Of a DNA stretch of 64,000 nt, positions 51,800 to 61,555 are shown piece by piece. The notes under the pieces were generated by a model. That model had not been told where the DNA came from, made no database searches, and saw only the letters and a list, made by a program, of their open reading frames with translations. Both the position numbers and the translations under genes were made by a program. The stretch's first letter is position 1. Every line of letters begins with the position of its first letter. Source of the stretch: JBGAHD01 sp044226395. GTDB taxonomy: Bacteria; Pseudomonadota; Gammaproteobacteria; Xanthomonadales; Ahniellaceae. Where the stretch lies: NCBI GenBank assembly GCA_044226395.1, contig JBGAHD010000003.1:868001-932000 (forward strand). The letters run 5' to 3'.

Positions 51800-52674
51800 A
51801 CGGCACGCGCGCCGCCTGGTTATTCATCACGCCGGCATTGGCCGTGATCGGCGTGTTCTTCTTGTTGCCCGCGCTAGCCTCGTTCGTGTTGAGCCTGACC
51901 GATTTCGACCTTTACGCCGTGGCCGACATCGGCAATCTGCGTTGGGTCGGTTGGGGCAACTATGTCGAGCTGCTGCATCGGCCGGAGTTCTGGCAAGCCT
52001 TGGGCAACACGCTGTACTTCGTGGTGGTCGGCGTGCCTTTATCGCTCGCCATGTCCTTGGGATGCGCCTTGTTGTTGAACTCGTCGGCCGCGCGCTTCGT
52101 GGGCTTGTTTCGCACCGCGTTGTTCGCGCCGGTGGTGACGACCATCGTCGCGGTGGCCGTGATCTGGCGATATTTGTTTCACACGCGCTATGGCCTGGTC
52201 AACGCGGGCCTCGATCTGATCGGCATCGGACCGATCGATTGGCTGGGCGATCCGCGCCTGGCCATGCCGACCATCATCTTGTTCGCGGTGTGGAAGAACT
52301 TCGGCTACAACATGATCATTCTGCTCGCGGGTCTGCAGGCGATTCCCGCCGATCTGTACGAGGCCGCGCGCCTCGACGGCGCCAGTCGCTGGCAGCAACT
52401 GCGCCACATCACCATTCCCTCGCTGATGCCGATCCTGATGATGGTGACCATCCTCACCGTCGCAGGCTATTTCCAAATCTTCGCCGAGCCCTATGTCATC
52501 ACCGAAGGCGGGCCGCTGCAGAGCACGATGAGCGTGCTGTATCTGATGTTCGACGATGGCTTCAAATGGTGGAACCTGGGCATGGCTTCGGCCGTGGCCT
52601 TCGCCTTGTTCCTGCTGATGCTGGCCGCGACCTTCATGCTGGTGCGCGTGGGCCGGCGGAGCGCCGCGCTGTGA
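51796..52674 (+). CDS. Sugar ABC transporter permease, MalF-like
   Basis: A 292-residue inner-membrane permease with six membrane segments (first at about 8-30). The EAA loop DLYEAARLDGASRWQQLRHI, which docks the ATPase, lies near 195-215, and ITIPSLMPI follows. The start overlaps the binding-protein stop (ATGA). It pairs with the next permease to form the channel. Confidence 0.94.
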   Translation: MNGTRAAWLFITPALAVIGVFFLLPALASFVLSLTDFDLYAVADIGNLRWVGWGNYVELLHRPEFWQALGNTLYFVVVGVPLSLAMSLGCALLLNSSAARFVGLFRTALFAPVVTTIVAVAVIWRYLFHTRYGLVNAGLDLIGIGPIDWLGDPRLAMPTIILFAVWKNFGYNMIILLAGLQAIPADLYEAARLDGASRWQQLRHITIPSLMPILMMVTILTVAGYFQIFAEPYVITEGGPLQSTMSVLYLMFDDGFKWWNLGMASAVAFALFLLMLAATFMLVRVGRRSAAL

Positions 52675-53507
52675 GCGCGCCGGGTCTGCGCCGACCGGCG
52701 ATGACGCTGGCGGTCAACGGCATCCTGCTGGTGATCGCGCTGCTGTCGATCGCGCCCTTGCTGTGGATGCTCTCGGTGTCGCTGATGCCGGCGGGCGAAG
52801 CGAGCGCCTTGCCGCCGCCCTTGCTGCCCAGTACACCGACACTCGCCAACTACGATGAGTTGTTCCAGCGCATCGGCATCGGGCGCTATCTGATCAACAG
52901 TTTCTGGCTGGCGATCTTGATCACGCTGAGCTCGGTGCTGTTCAACACCATGGCCGGGTATGCCTTCGCGAAGCTCCGCTTTCGCGGGCGCGAGCGCTTG
53001 TTTCAGTGGCTGCTCGGCGTGCTGGTCGTGCCTGCGCAGATCGCGATGATGCCGCTGTTCCTGATGCTGCGCGAGATGCATCTGGTCAACACCACGGCCG
53101 GCGTGGTGCTGCCAGCCATGGCGAATGTCTTCGGCATTTTCCTGGTGCGTCAGTACGCGCGTGGCGTGCCCGATGAGTTGATCGAGGCCGCGCGCATGGA
53201 CGGTGCTGGCGAGGCGCGCATCTTCGCGCAGATCGTATTGCCCTTGCTCAAGCCCATTCTCGTGACGCTGGCGACGTTCGCGTTCCTCGCGAGCTGGAAC
53301 GATTTCATGTGGCCCTTGATCGTGCTCAATGATGCCGATCTGCATACCTTGCCCGTGGCCTTGAGCAATCTCTCGCGCGAGCACGTGCAGGACAATGAAA
53401 TGATGATGGCGGGTTCGGTGTTGACCGTGTTGCCGGTGCTGGTGTTGTTCCTCGCCTTGCAGCGCTACTACATCCAGGGCTTGCTGCTCGGGAGCGTGAA
53501 GGGATGA
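52671..53507 (+). CDS. Sugar ABC transporter permease, MalG-like
   Basis: A 278-residue permease with six membrane segments, PLLWMLSVSLMPAGE near the N terminus and the EAA loop ELIEAARMDGAGEARIFAQI near 175-194. A GTG start at 52671 overlaps the previous stop (GTGA) and has GGAG about 9 bases upstream; an in-frame ATG at 52701 would also give a working protein. The end overlaps the next gene by four bases (ATGA). Confidence 0.93.
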   Translation: MSAPGLRRPAMTLAVNGILLVIALLSIAPLLWMLSVSLMPAGEASALPPPLLPSTPTLANYDELFQRIGIGRYLINSFWLAILITLSSVLFNTMAGYAFAKLRFRGRERLFQWLLGVLVVPAQIAMMPLFLMLREMHLVNTTAGVVLPAMANVFGIFLVRQYARGVPDELIEAARMDGAGEARIFAQIVLPLLKPILVTLATFAFLASWNDFMWPLIVLNDADLHTLPVALSNLSREHVQDNEMMMAGSVLTVLPVLVLFLALQRYYIQGLLLGSVKG

Positions 53508-56500
53508 TCGTGCGCGTTGGGCTCGCGAGCCTAGGCTTGTTGGCTGTGTTCGTTCTGCCGTCGGTGCATGCGCAAGCGCCCACGCAAGTGCTCGCGAACT
53601 TCGAGCCAGAGGAAGGCTGGCGCGCCATGGCCTCGAATCAGGTCAGTGGCGCCTTGCGCGCGGTCCCGGGTGAGCAGGGCGGCGCGATGTGTCTGGACTA
53701 CGGCTATCACGGCGTGTCCGGTCACGCGAGTCTCGAGCGCGATTTGCCGCTGGAGTTTCCCGAGAACTATCGCCTCGATCTGCACCTGCGCGGCAATGCG
53801 CCGGCCAACGAGTTCCAGTTCAAGTTCATCGATGCCAGCGGCGATAGCGTGTGGTGGGTGCAGCGACAGCACTACGCCGTGCCGCGCGAGTGGACGACGG
53901 TGAGTTTCCAGCGGCGGCATGTGTCGCGCGCTTGGGGTCCGGACCCAAGTCCTTTTCCCCAGCACACGGCGCGACTGCAATTCACGATTTACAACAACGT
54001 CGGCGGCAAGGGCTCGGTCTGCTTCGATCAGCTCACGCTCACGCCACTTCCGCCGGTCGACAACTCACCGCTCGTGGCGAAGGCGAATGCGAACGCGGTG
54101 ATGCGCGATGGCGCGGCCGAGTTGGCCGTCGATGATGATCTCACCACGGCGTGGCGAGCAAAGCGGGCGAGGCGTTTGCCCGAACTCGTGCTTGATCTGG
54201 GCAAGCCGCGTGACTTCGGTGGGCTCGTGCTCGATTGGGCCGAGGACGGCGCGGCTTCGCGCTATGCCATCGAGCTTGCCGACGACGCGCGACATTGGCG
54301 TCTCGCGCGTACGTTTGAAACCGGCCGCGGCGGTCGCGCCTGGATCGCGCTGCCGGAATCTTCCGCGCGCTATCTGCGCTTGCGTGTGCTCGAGATGGGC
54401 GGCGAAGCAGTCGAGCTGCGCGAAGCCCGCATTCAGCCGCTCGACTTCGCGGCCACCCCCAATGACTTCGTCGCCTCAGTCGCGCGCGACTTGCCGCGAG
54501 GCGTGTTGCCGCGCGGTTTCCTGCGCGAGCAGAACTACTGGACGCTGATCGGCATCGACGGCGGCACCGAGCAGGGCCTGATCGGCGAGGGCGGCGCGCT
54601 GGAAGTGGCGCGCGGTGGCTTCACGCTGGAACCCTTCGTGCGCGATGGCGACACGCTGATCTCCTGGGCTAACGCCGCGCCGACGCAGAGCCTGCTCGAC
54701 GGCTATCTGCCGATCCCGTCCGTGCAGTGGACTCACGAGGACGTGGCGCTAGCCATCACCGCGTTCGCGCAAGGTACGCCTGAACGTTCGCAACTCGTTG
54801 CGCGCTATCGCCTGAGCAATCGCGGGTCGGTTGCGAAGTCGCTGCGGTTCGTGCTCGCGGTGCGGCCGTTTCAAGTCAATCCGATGACGCAGTTCCTGAC
54901 CACGCCCGGCGGTGTCAGTCGCATCACGCGACTGAAGTTCGAGGGTGAGCGCGCCCTCGTCGATGGTCGTCCGCGCGTGCAGGCGCTGCAATCGGGTGCG
55001 ATGACGTTTGCCACGCGCTTTGACGAAGGTCTCGAAGTCACGCGTCTTGATGACAAGAACGCGCGCGATGACAGCGGCGACGATCCGACGGGACTCGCTT
55101 CCGGCGCCTTCGTGCAAAGCGTGAGTTTGGCGCCTGGCGAGACCCGAGAGTTCAGCTATCTCGTGCCGATGACCGGAGACTTTCCGGAGTTCTCGCCCAC
55201 GTGCGATGCGCGGAACATGCAAGACACCGTCGCCGCGCTTTGGCGCGACAAGCTCGGGCAGCTGAGCCTTCGCGTACCGGCCGAAGGTCAGCCCGTGGTC
55301 GACACATTGCGCACCGCGACCGCGCACCTGCTGATCTCGCGCATCGGCCCGCGCTTGCAACCGGGCACGCGTTCGTACGCGCGCAGCTGGATTCGCGATG
55401 GCGCAATGATCGCCGAAGGCCTGTTGCGCATGGGTCGGCCCGAAGTCGTGCGCGACTACATCGCCTACTTCGCGCCATACCAGTTCAAGGACGGCATGGT
55501 GCCGTGCTGCGTCGATGATCGCGGTAGTGATCCGGTGCCGGAGAATGACTCGCACGGAGAATTGATCTTCGCTATCGCGGAGTACTGGCGTTATACACGT
55601 GACGAAGTCTTCCTTCGCGAATACTGGCCGCACGTCGTCGCCGCTTTCGATTACATGGAGAAGCTCCGCGCCAGTGAACGCACCGAAGCCAATCGCGCGC
55701 GCGATCCGGCCTTCTACGGCATGATGCCGGTGTCGATCAGTCACGAGGGCTATTCGTCCAAGCCCGTGCATTCGTACTGGGACAACTTCTGGGCGCTGCG
55801 CGGGTACAAGGACGCGGCCGAGTTGGCCGAGGTACTGGGCGATGATAAGCAGATCGCTCGCATGCGCGCGGCGCGCGATGAGTTTCGCGCGGATCTCGCG
55901 GCATCGCTGCGCGCCGCGGTCAAGCAACACAACATCGACTATCTGCCCGGCTCGGCCGAACTCGGCGATTTCGATCCGACCTCGACCACGATCGCGCTGG
56001 CGCCCACGGGCGAACAACACACCTTGCCGCAAGACTTGCTGCGCAATACCTTCGAGAAGTACTGGCGTCACTTCGTCACGCGCCGCGATGGGCCGCAGAC
56101 GTGGAAGGACTACACGCCTTACGAGTGGCGCAATGTCGGCGCCTTGACGCGGCTCGGCTGGCGCGAGCGCGCTTACGAGGTGCTGCAGTATTTCTTCGAT
56201 GACCGCGCGCCGCCCGCGTGGAATCAGTGGGCCGAGGTCGTGTCGCGCGAGCCGCGCAAGCCCTTCTTCGTCGGCGATCTGCCGCACGCGTGGGTGGCTT
56301 CGGATTTCCTGCGCTCGACGCTGGACATGTTCGCCTATTCGCGCGATGAGGACGACGCGCTCGTGCTCGCCGCCGGCGTGCCGACGCGCTGGTTCGAAGG
56401 CGAGGGCATCGCGCTCGCCGGTCTGCGCACGCCGAGCGGCGAACTGAGCTATTCGCTGCGTCGTGACGCTCGCCAACTTGGTTTGACGATCGAGCAAGGC

Positions 56501-56653
56501 ACGCGCCTGCCCAGCGGCGGCGCGGTCTTGCCTTGGCCCTACTCGAACAACGCGCCCGGCAAGACCACGATCAACGGCCGTGTCGCGCGCTGGCGCGACG
56601 GCGAGTTGCGGATCGACGTCGTGCCGGCCACAGTCATCATCGCGGTGCCCTGA
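53504..56653 (+). CDS. Large exported glycoside hydrolase with carbohydrate-binding and discoidin domains (A)
   Basis: A 1049-residue exported protein: signal peptide (about 1-25), a beta-sandwich carbohydrate-binding-like domain (about 28-185), a discoidin-type domain (about 195-315, with LVLDLGKPRDFGGLVLDW), then a beta and (alpha/alpha)6 catalytic region (about 330-1000). Landmarks of the catalytic part are SYARSWIRDGAMIAEGL near 625-641, ISHEGYSSKPVHSYWDNFW near 745-763 and TPYEWRNVGALTRLGWRER near 870-888. It resembles glycoside hydrolases of the GH63/GH15 type in fold, but I know no characterised member. Its tandem neighbour shares the catalytic part. It probably trims the oligosaccharides made by the GH144-type enzyme. 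Confidence 0.75.
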   Translation: MIVRVGLASLGLLAVFVLPSVHAQAPTQVLANFEPEEGWRAMASNQVSGALRAVPGEQGGAMCLDYGYHGVSGHASLERDLPLEFPENYRLDLHLRGNAPANEFQFKFIDASGDSVWWVQRQHYAVPREWTTVSFQRRHVSRAWGPDPSPFPQHTARLQFTIYNNVGGKGSVCFDQLTLTPLPPVDNSPLVAKANANAVMRDGAAELAVDDDLTTAWRAKRARRLPELVLDLGKPRDFGGLVLDWAEDGAASRYAIELADDARHWRLARTFETGRGGRAWIALPESSARYLRLRVLEMGGEAVELREARIQPLDFAATPNDFVASVARDLPRGVLPRGFLREQNYWTLIGIDGGTEQGLIGEGGALEVARGGFTLEPFVRDGDTLISWANAAPTQSLLDGYLPIPSVQWTHEDVALAITAFAQGTPERSQLVARYRLSNRGSVAKSLRFVLAVRPFQVNPMTQFLTTPGGVSRITRLKFEGERALVDGRPRVQALQSGAMTFATRFDEGLEVTRLDDKNARDDSGDDPTGLASGAFVQSVSLAPGETREFSYLVPMTGDFPEFSPTCDARNMQDTVAALWRDKLGQLSLRVPAEGQPVVDTLRTATAHLLISRIGPRLQPGTRSYARSWIRDGAMIAEGLLRMGRPEVVRDYIAYFAPYQFKDGMVPCCVDDRGSDPVPENDSHGELIFAIAEYWRYTRDEVFLREYWPHVVAAFDYMEKLRASERTEANRARDPAFYGMMPVSISHEGYSSKPVHSYWDNFWALRGYKDAAELAEVLGDDKQIARMRAARDEFRADLAASLRAAVKQHNIDYLPGSAELGDFDPTSTTIALAPTGEQHTLPQDLLRNTFEKYWRHFVTRRDGPQTWKDYTPYEWRNVGALTRLGWRERAYEVLQYFFDDRAPPAWNQWAEVVSREPRKPFFVGDLPHAWVASDFLRSTLDMFAYSRDEDDALVLAAGVPTRWFEGEGIALAGLRTPSGELSYSLRRDARQLGLTIEQGTRLPSGGAVLPWPYSNNAPGKTTINGRVARWRDGELRIDVVPATVIIAVP

Positions 56654-56675
56654 ACGCTATCGCACGGGAGTGTCC

Positions 56676-59600
56676 ATGCCTGCTTCGAGAGTCATGAGTG
56701 TCGCGCGCGCCTTCCTGTGCATGGCCGTGTTGTTCGGCGCGCGCGCCATCGTCGCGAAGGATGAAGGCCTGCCCCCGCGCGCGGAATGGCGCGCCAGTGC
56801 TTCATCGATCGAAACACCGGCCATGGCCACGGCCTTCGGCATCGATGGCGATCGCGCCACGCGCTGGGGCGGTGGCTTCTCGGCCGGGCATTGGTATCGC
56901 ATCGATTTTGGTCGCGCGGTGAGTCTGGGCGGCGCGATGATCGCGTGGGACAGCGGCTTCGCGCGCGCGTTTTCGCTGCAGATGTCCGATGACGGCGAGA
57001 CTTGGCGCACCGTGTACGAAACGCGCGACGGCCTCGGTGGCACCGAATATCACTTCTTCCCCGAATCGCGCGGCCGCTATCTGCGCATCGTCGCGCCCGA
57101 GCGCACGGCGGATTGGGGCGTGTCGATCTTCGAGTTCGATCCGATTGCCGCGCGAGAGGCGCCGCGCATGGCGGGCTTGATGGGCCGTGGCGATGCCGCG
57201 ACGGTGTGGCAATCTTCACCCGCGCGTCCGCTGTTGCCGGGCAAGACGCGGGGCACACGCGAACTGCGCGTGGATCTGCCACGCGCGCTTCAAGGCGCGG
57301 GGCTCGAAGTGTTCTGGTCGCAAGCACCCGCGCAGGCGCAACTCTACGGTCGCGATGCCAAGGGCGAGTGGATTCTGCTGCGGGATGATCGTGGCGAACT
57401 CGGCGCGAGTTCCTATCTCGCCGCCGACACCGCGCGCGACCTCAGCGCGTTGCGCGTTGTCGCCGTCGATGTTCCCGGCAAGGCCACCGCGATCACGCGC
57501 CTGCGCCTGCTCGGCCCCACGCGCGTGATGACGCCGATGAAGCGCTACGAGATCGCCGCGACGCGCGCAAATGCCGCGTTGTTTCCCAATTCGCTGCGCG
57601 CCAATCAGGTGTATTGGACCACGGTCGGCATTCCCGGCGGTCGCCAGAAGTCCGTGTTCGATGAGTACGGCAATCTCGAAGCGTTCAAGACCGCGCCGCT
57701 GGTGCAACCGATCTGGCGCGATGCTTCGGGTGTCGCGGTCGCGGCCTTCGACGCCACGCTCACGCATCGCTTGCGCGAAGGCTGGATGCCGATGCCCGCC
57801 GTCGCGTGGTCGCCCATGCCCGGTCTCACGCTCACCAGTGAAGCGATCGCGATTGAACAACGCGGCGCGCCGGTGACCCTGGTGCGTCATCGCCTGAGCA
57901 ATACCAGCGATCGCGAGATCGTGGGCAGTCTGTCGTTGGTCACGCGTCCCATGCAGATCAGTCCGCCGTGGCAAAACGGCGGCCCTTCGCCGATTCGCGA
58001 CATCGCCATCGATCACGAGATCGATGACACCGCCGTGCGCGTCAACGGTCGCGTGCTGTTTCATTCACTCACCGCGCCGACCGCGGCCGGCGCCGCGCCC
58101 TTCGGCGAGTTCGGCGAACACGAGATCACCGCGCACGCCGCCGCCGGCACCGCGCCGGAAGCGTTGACCGCGCACGATGAGGCCGGTCTCGCGGCCGCGT
58201 TGCTGCGCTACGACGTCAAGCTCGCGCCCGGCGCGCAGCGCGACATCGTGATCGCCTTCGCGCTGGGCGATGCGCGCTTCGATCCGAACGCGCGACGCTT
58301 GCCGCCTTCGCCCGCGCTCGATCGCGCGGGCCTCGGGCGCATCGAAGGTGATCCGGGCAAGACCTTCGACGTGCTCGCCGATGAACTGGCCACGCAATGG
58401 CGCGCGCGTCTCGGCGGCTTCGGCTTGAATCTGCCCGATCGCTCCCTCGTCGACATGCTGCGCGCGCAAGGCGCCTACATGCTGATCAACCAAAGCGGCC
58501 CGGCCATGCAGCCCGGACCGCGCAACTACAACCGCTCTTTCATTCGCGACGGTTCGGCCACCGCCGCCGTGCTCGCGCGCATGGGCATGGCGAGCACCGC
58601 GCGCGATTATTTGAAGTGGTATGCGGCGCATGCGGTGCACGACAACGGTCTGGTCTCGCCCATCCTCAACGACGATGGCAGCGTCAACACGGGTTTCGGT
58701 TCCGACATCGAGCACGATTCGCAAGGCCAGTTCATCTGGCTCGTGGCCGAGATCGCGCGGCTCGATGGCGGCGCCAAGCGCGTGCGCGAGTACGAGCCGC
58801 AGGTCAAGCGCGCGATGAAGTTCCTGCAAGAACTGCGTGAACGAACGCTCGTGCCGGGCTATCAAGCCGATCGCGAAGCGCCGGAACGTTTCCGCGGCTT
58901 GCTCGCGCCCTCGATCAGTCACGAAGGCTATTCGACGCCGACGCACAGCTATTGGGACGACTACTGGGGCCTGCGCGGCTGGCGCGACGGCGCCTGGCTC
59001 GCGGAGCAGTGGGGCGATCGCGAGACCGCGAGCTGGGCCCGCGAACAGTACGCGGCGCTGCGCGACTCACTCGCCGCCTCGATCAAGGCCACGATTGCCT
59101 GGCAAGGCGGCAAGGGCACCATGCCCGCGTCGGCCGATCTCGGCGATGGCGATCCGACCAGCGTCTCGATCGGCCTCGATCCGGGTTTGCAACAGGACAT
59201 CATGCCGCCCGAGGTGCTCGCCCGCTCCTTCGAGAAATACCTGAACGATGTGCGCCGTCGCGATCAGCCCGACGCGCTCTACGCCTACACGCCGTACGAG
59301 ATGCGCAATGTGCTCACGTATGTGCACCTCGACCAGCCGCGCGAGGCCGAGGAGCTGCTGATGAACCTCGTGCGCCATCGTCGTCCGCCGGAATGGCAGG
59401 TGCTCGCCGAAGTCGTCTACTCCGACCTGCGCCACGCGATCTATCTCGGCGACATGCCCCACACCTGGATCGGCGCCGAGTACGCGCGCGCCATCTTCGG
59501 CATGCTGATGTTCGAAGCCGACGATCATCTGTCCCTGCTGCCCGGCACGCCGCCGTCGTGGGTCGCCGGCGAAGGCCTGCGCGTCGACAAACTGCCCACG

Positions 59601-59813
59601 GCCTTCGGACCGTTGACGATCAGCGCGCGCGAAACCGACAACATACTTCGCGTCGAACTCGACCGCGGCCTGCGCGCCGTGCCGATCACCGTCGCGTGGC
59701 CGCGACGCGAAGCACCTCGCTCGGTCCTCGTCGATGGTCGCGAAGTGAAGGACTTCGACGCCAAGGGCATTGCCCTGAAGAAACCCTTCCGGATGCTGAT
59801 CGCGCGGTGGTAG
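56676..59813 (+). CDS. Large exported glycoside hydrolase with discoidin domain (B)
   Basis: A 1045-residue paralogue of the preceding gene. A signal peptide spans about 1-27. A discoidin-type domain (about 35-165, with AMIAWDSGFARAFSLQMSDD) comes first; the extra N-terminal sandwich of protein A is absent and a linker beta domain (about 175-300) is present instead. The catalytic region shows RNYNRSFIRDGSATAAVLAR near 618-637, ISHEGYSTPTHSYWDDYWG near 747-765 and TPYEMRNVLTYV, aligning with the same places in protein A. GGGAG lies 6 bases before the ATG at 56676. The gap to gene A is only 22 bp. Function is inferred from the locus; no characterised homologue is recognised. Confidence 0.75.
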   Translation: MPASRVMSVARAFLCMAVLFGARAIVAKDEGLPPRAEWRASASSIETPAMATAFGIDGDRATRWGGGFSAGHWYRIDFGRAVSLGGAMIAWDSGFARAFSLQMSDDGETWRTVYETRDGLGGTEYHFFPESRGRYLRIVAPERTADWGVSIFEFDPIAAREAPRMAGLMGRGDAATVWQSSPARPLLPGKTRGTRELRVDLPRALQGAGLEVFWSQAPAQAQLYGRDAKGEWILLRDDRGELGASSYLAADTARDLSALRVVAVDVPGKATAITRLRLLGPTRVMTPMKRYEIAATRANAALFPNSLRANQVYWTTVGIPGGRQKSVFDEYGNLEAFKTAPLVQPIWRDASGVAVAAFDATLTHRLREGWMPMPAVAWSPMPGLTLTSEAIAIEQRGAPVTLVRHRLSNTSDREIVGSLSLVTRPMQISPPWQNGGPSPIRDIAIDHEIDDTAVRVNGRVLFHSLTAPTAAGAAPFGEFGEHEITAHAAAGTAPEALTAHDEAGLAAALLRYDVKLAPGAQRDIVIAFALGDARFDPNARRLPPSPALDRAGLGRIEGDPGKTFDVLADELATQWRARLGGFGLNLPDRSLVDMLRAQGAYMLINQSGPAMQPGPRNYNRSFIRDGSATAAVLARMGMASTARDYLKWYAAHAVHDNGLVSPILNDDGSVNTGFGSDIEHDSQGQFIWLVAEIARLDGGAKRVREYEPQVKRAMKFLQELRERTLVPGYQADREAPERFRGLLAPSISHEGYSTPTHSYWDDYWGLRGWRDGAWLAEQWGDRETASWAREQYAALRDSLAASIKATIAWQGGKGTMPASADLGDGDPTSVSIGLDPGLQQDIMPPEVLARSFEKYLNDVRRRDQPDALYAYTPYEMRNVLTYVHLDQPREAEELLMNLVRHRRPPEWQVLAEVVYSDLRHAIYLGDMPHTWIGAEYARAIFGMLMFEADDHLSLLPGTPPSWVAGEGLRVDKLPTAFGPLTISARETDNILRVELDRGLRAVPITVAWPRREAPRSVLVDGREVKDFDAKGIALKKPFRMLIARW

Positions 59814-59873
59814 CGTGTCGCCGCGCGGCCACGGGTCGCGCGACCCGACACTTCAACGCCGAGCCGCACGCCG

Positions 59874-60149
59874 ATGATCGTCTTCGTGGATGTGGATGAC
59901 ACCTTGGTCCGCTCTTTCGGCACCAAGCGCATGCCGATGACCAGCGTCATCGCGAAAGTCCGCGCGCTCCATCGCGAGGGCCACACGCTTTACTTGTGGA
60001 GCACCGGTGGCGCTGACTACGCGCGGGCTTCGGCGCGCGAGCTGGGCTTGGAAGACTGCTTCATCTCTTTCCTGCCCAAGCCGCAGGTGATCATCGACGA
60101 TCAGCCGCCGGCCGAGTGGCGCGAGTGTCGGCATGAGTATCCGTTGTAG
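59874..60149 (+). CDS. Small HAD-like hydrolase
   Basis: A 91-residue protein that carries the HAD motif I VDVDDTLVRSFG at 5-16 (two aspartates), a motif II-like LYLWSTGG near 39-46 and a motif IV-like VIIDDQPP near 72-79. It lacks a cap domain and is shorter than most HAD phosphatases, but similar small HAD proteins occur as single-domain enzymes. It follows the second glycoside hydrolase by 60 bp on the same strand; whether it belongs to that operon is uncertain. Substrate unknown. Confidence 0.72.
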   Translation: MIVFVDVDDTLVRSFGTKRMPMTSVIAKVRALHREGHTLYLWSTGGADYARASARELGLEDCFISFLPKPQVIIDDQPPAEWRECRHEYPL

Positions 60150-60592
60150 CGTAGGCATTGGTCGTGACGTCGAGGCCTTCGCTGGGTCGCGCGTGCCTTC
60201 GCGATCACGCGCAGCTTGTTACCGCGAACCATCTCCCAATCCAATGCGAATCCAGCGCGCTAGCCCGCGGTCCGAATCCAGCACGCGAAGCGCGGCGCCA
60301 TCGCCCCTGACAGTGCTTCGCTGAAATCACCGCAAGGACTCTCTGAGCCGAACGACGCATGGGGTGTCGATCGGCCTTATCCGGGCTCGTGATTCCGCCT
60401 TGGCGCGGATCGCCCGGAGGTTGCCAGGGAGATCACGGTCATGGATGCAAGTCGGGGCTTCGCGCCCGCCGTTCGAAATAGCACACGTCTGCCGCGATTC
60501 GCGGAATCCCGCTTCGCCGACACCGGCTTCCGACGAGAAGCTCCTAGCGTCTTCAATGCGTTCGTCGCGCGACGCCCCGCGAGGCCGTCGCG
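60150..60592. other. Intergenic stretch with short direct repeats
   Basis: Two plus-strand frames here lack ribosome sites and look random in composition. A short motif GAATCCAGC occurs twice (near 60250 and 60277) close to a related AATCCAATGC. I see no gene, RNA or mobile element. Confidence 0.3.
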
Positions 60593-61555
60593 ATGAATCG
60601 GTGGAGTCTGCTTCTGATGACCTTGCTCGGCGCGGCGCTGGGGATGATCTTGCTGCGGCCGTGGCAGCCGAGTCAGTCTTCGGCGAATGGCCGGGCCTTG
60701 GCCGTGTCCGCGGCGGACGTGGCGTCCGCGCCGATCCTCGGCGTCAGTTCGGCGGCCGATGTGTCGACGTCATGGGTGAACACGGAAGTCGCGTCGTCTT
60801 CCGCGTTGCCTCCGACCGTGCCGACGTCAGCCACCAAGGAACTCGACGAATGGTGGGCTCGCGCCGAGGCCGGCGAGGCGCGCGCATGGCATGCGCTCGA
60901 GCGCATCTATCGACGGTGCTTGTCGTTTCGCGGTGAGCCTCGGATCACGCCGCGCGTGACCGCGATGCCGGGGACGCCCGAGTCGCTCGTGCAAGCGAGT
61001 GTGATCGACTTCGGCAAGCAGTACTGCGCCGATGCGCGACTGGGTCGCGCGCTTGAGTTTCTGCGCCGCTACGACGATCAACTGCCCGCGCTGGCCCGTC
61101 GCGGCGATGATCTAGCGCGCATCCGACTCCTCGCGGCGAATCGATCCGAACTGCCCGAACAAGACCAGGCGGCGCTGGCGCAGCGCATCTTCGAGCACGG
61201 TCACGATCCCGTGGCCGTCGAGGAAGCGCTGAAGTTCTTGATCGCCACGCCCACGTCGACGGCGCCGCTGTCTCGTCTTGGCGTGGCGTTGTGGAGCAAC
61301 GCCACGCTGTTCGTCGACGAGTCAGCGCGCGTGCGCGAGCTTGGCGCGATGTGGCTGGGATGCGAGTTGGGCGCGCCATGCGAAGCGTGGGGACCGTGGC
61401 AGCAAGCCTGGTGCCTCGAACAGATGAACTGCGCGCCGCAACTCGATCTGCGCGCCTTCATCCAACAGCGCCTGCTCTCGGCCGATCAGTTCGAGAAGAT
61501 GCAGCGCTATGTCGCCCTGCTGCGCGCGCAACGCCAAGCGGTCGCGTCATCATGA
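60593..61555 (+). CDS. Membrane-anchored periplasmic protein of unknown function
   Basis: The 320-residue product has one N-terminal membrane anchor (about 5-22), a Ser/Ala/Val-rich low-complexity linker (about 28-80) and a helical domain. The C-terminal part has four cysteines in the pattern GCELGAPCEAWGP then WCLEQMNC, likely disulphide-bonded in the periplasm. Sel1-like helix pairs are possible (ARAEAGEARAWHALERIYR). GAGG precedes the ATG by 8 bases. It overlaps the Fic-like gene by four bases (ATGA), so the two are co-translated. Confidence 0.78.
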   Translation: MNRWSLLLMTLLGAALGMILLRPWQPSQSSANGRALAVSAADVASAPILGVSSAADVSTSWVNTEVASSSALPPTVPTSATKELDEWWARAEAGEARAWHALERIYRRCLSFRGEPRITPRVTAMPGTPESLVQASVIDFGKQYCADARLGRALEFLRRYDDQLPALARRGDDLARIRLLAANRSELPEQDQAALAQRIFEHGHDPVAVEEALKFLIATPTSTAPLSRLGVALWSNATLFVDESARVRELGAMWLGCELGAPCEAWGPWQQAWCLEQMNCAPQLDLRAFIQQRLLSADQFEKMQRYVALLRAQRQAVASS

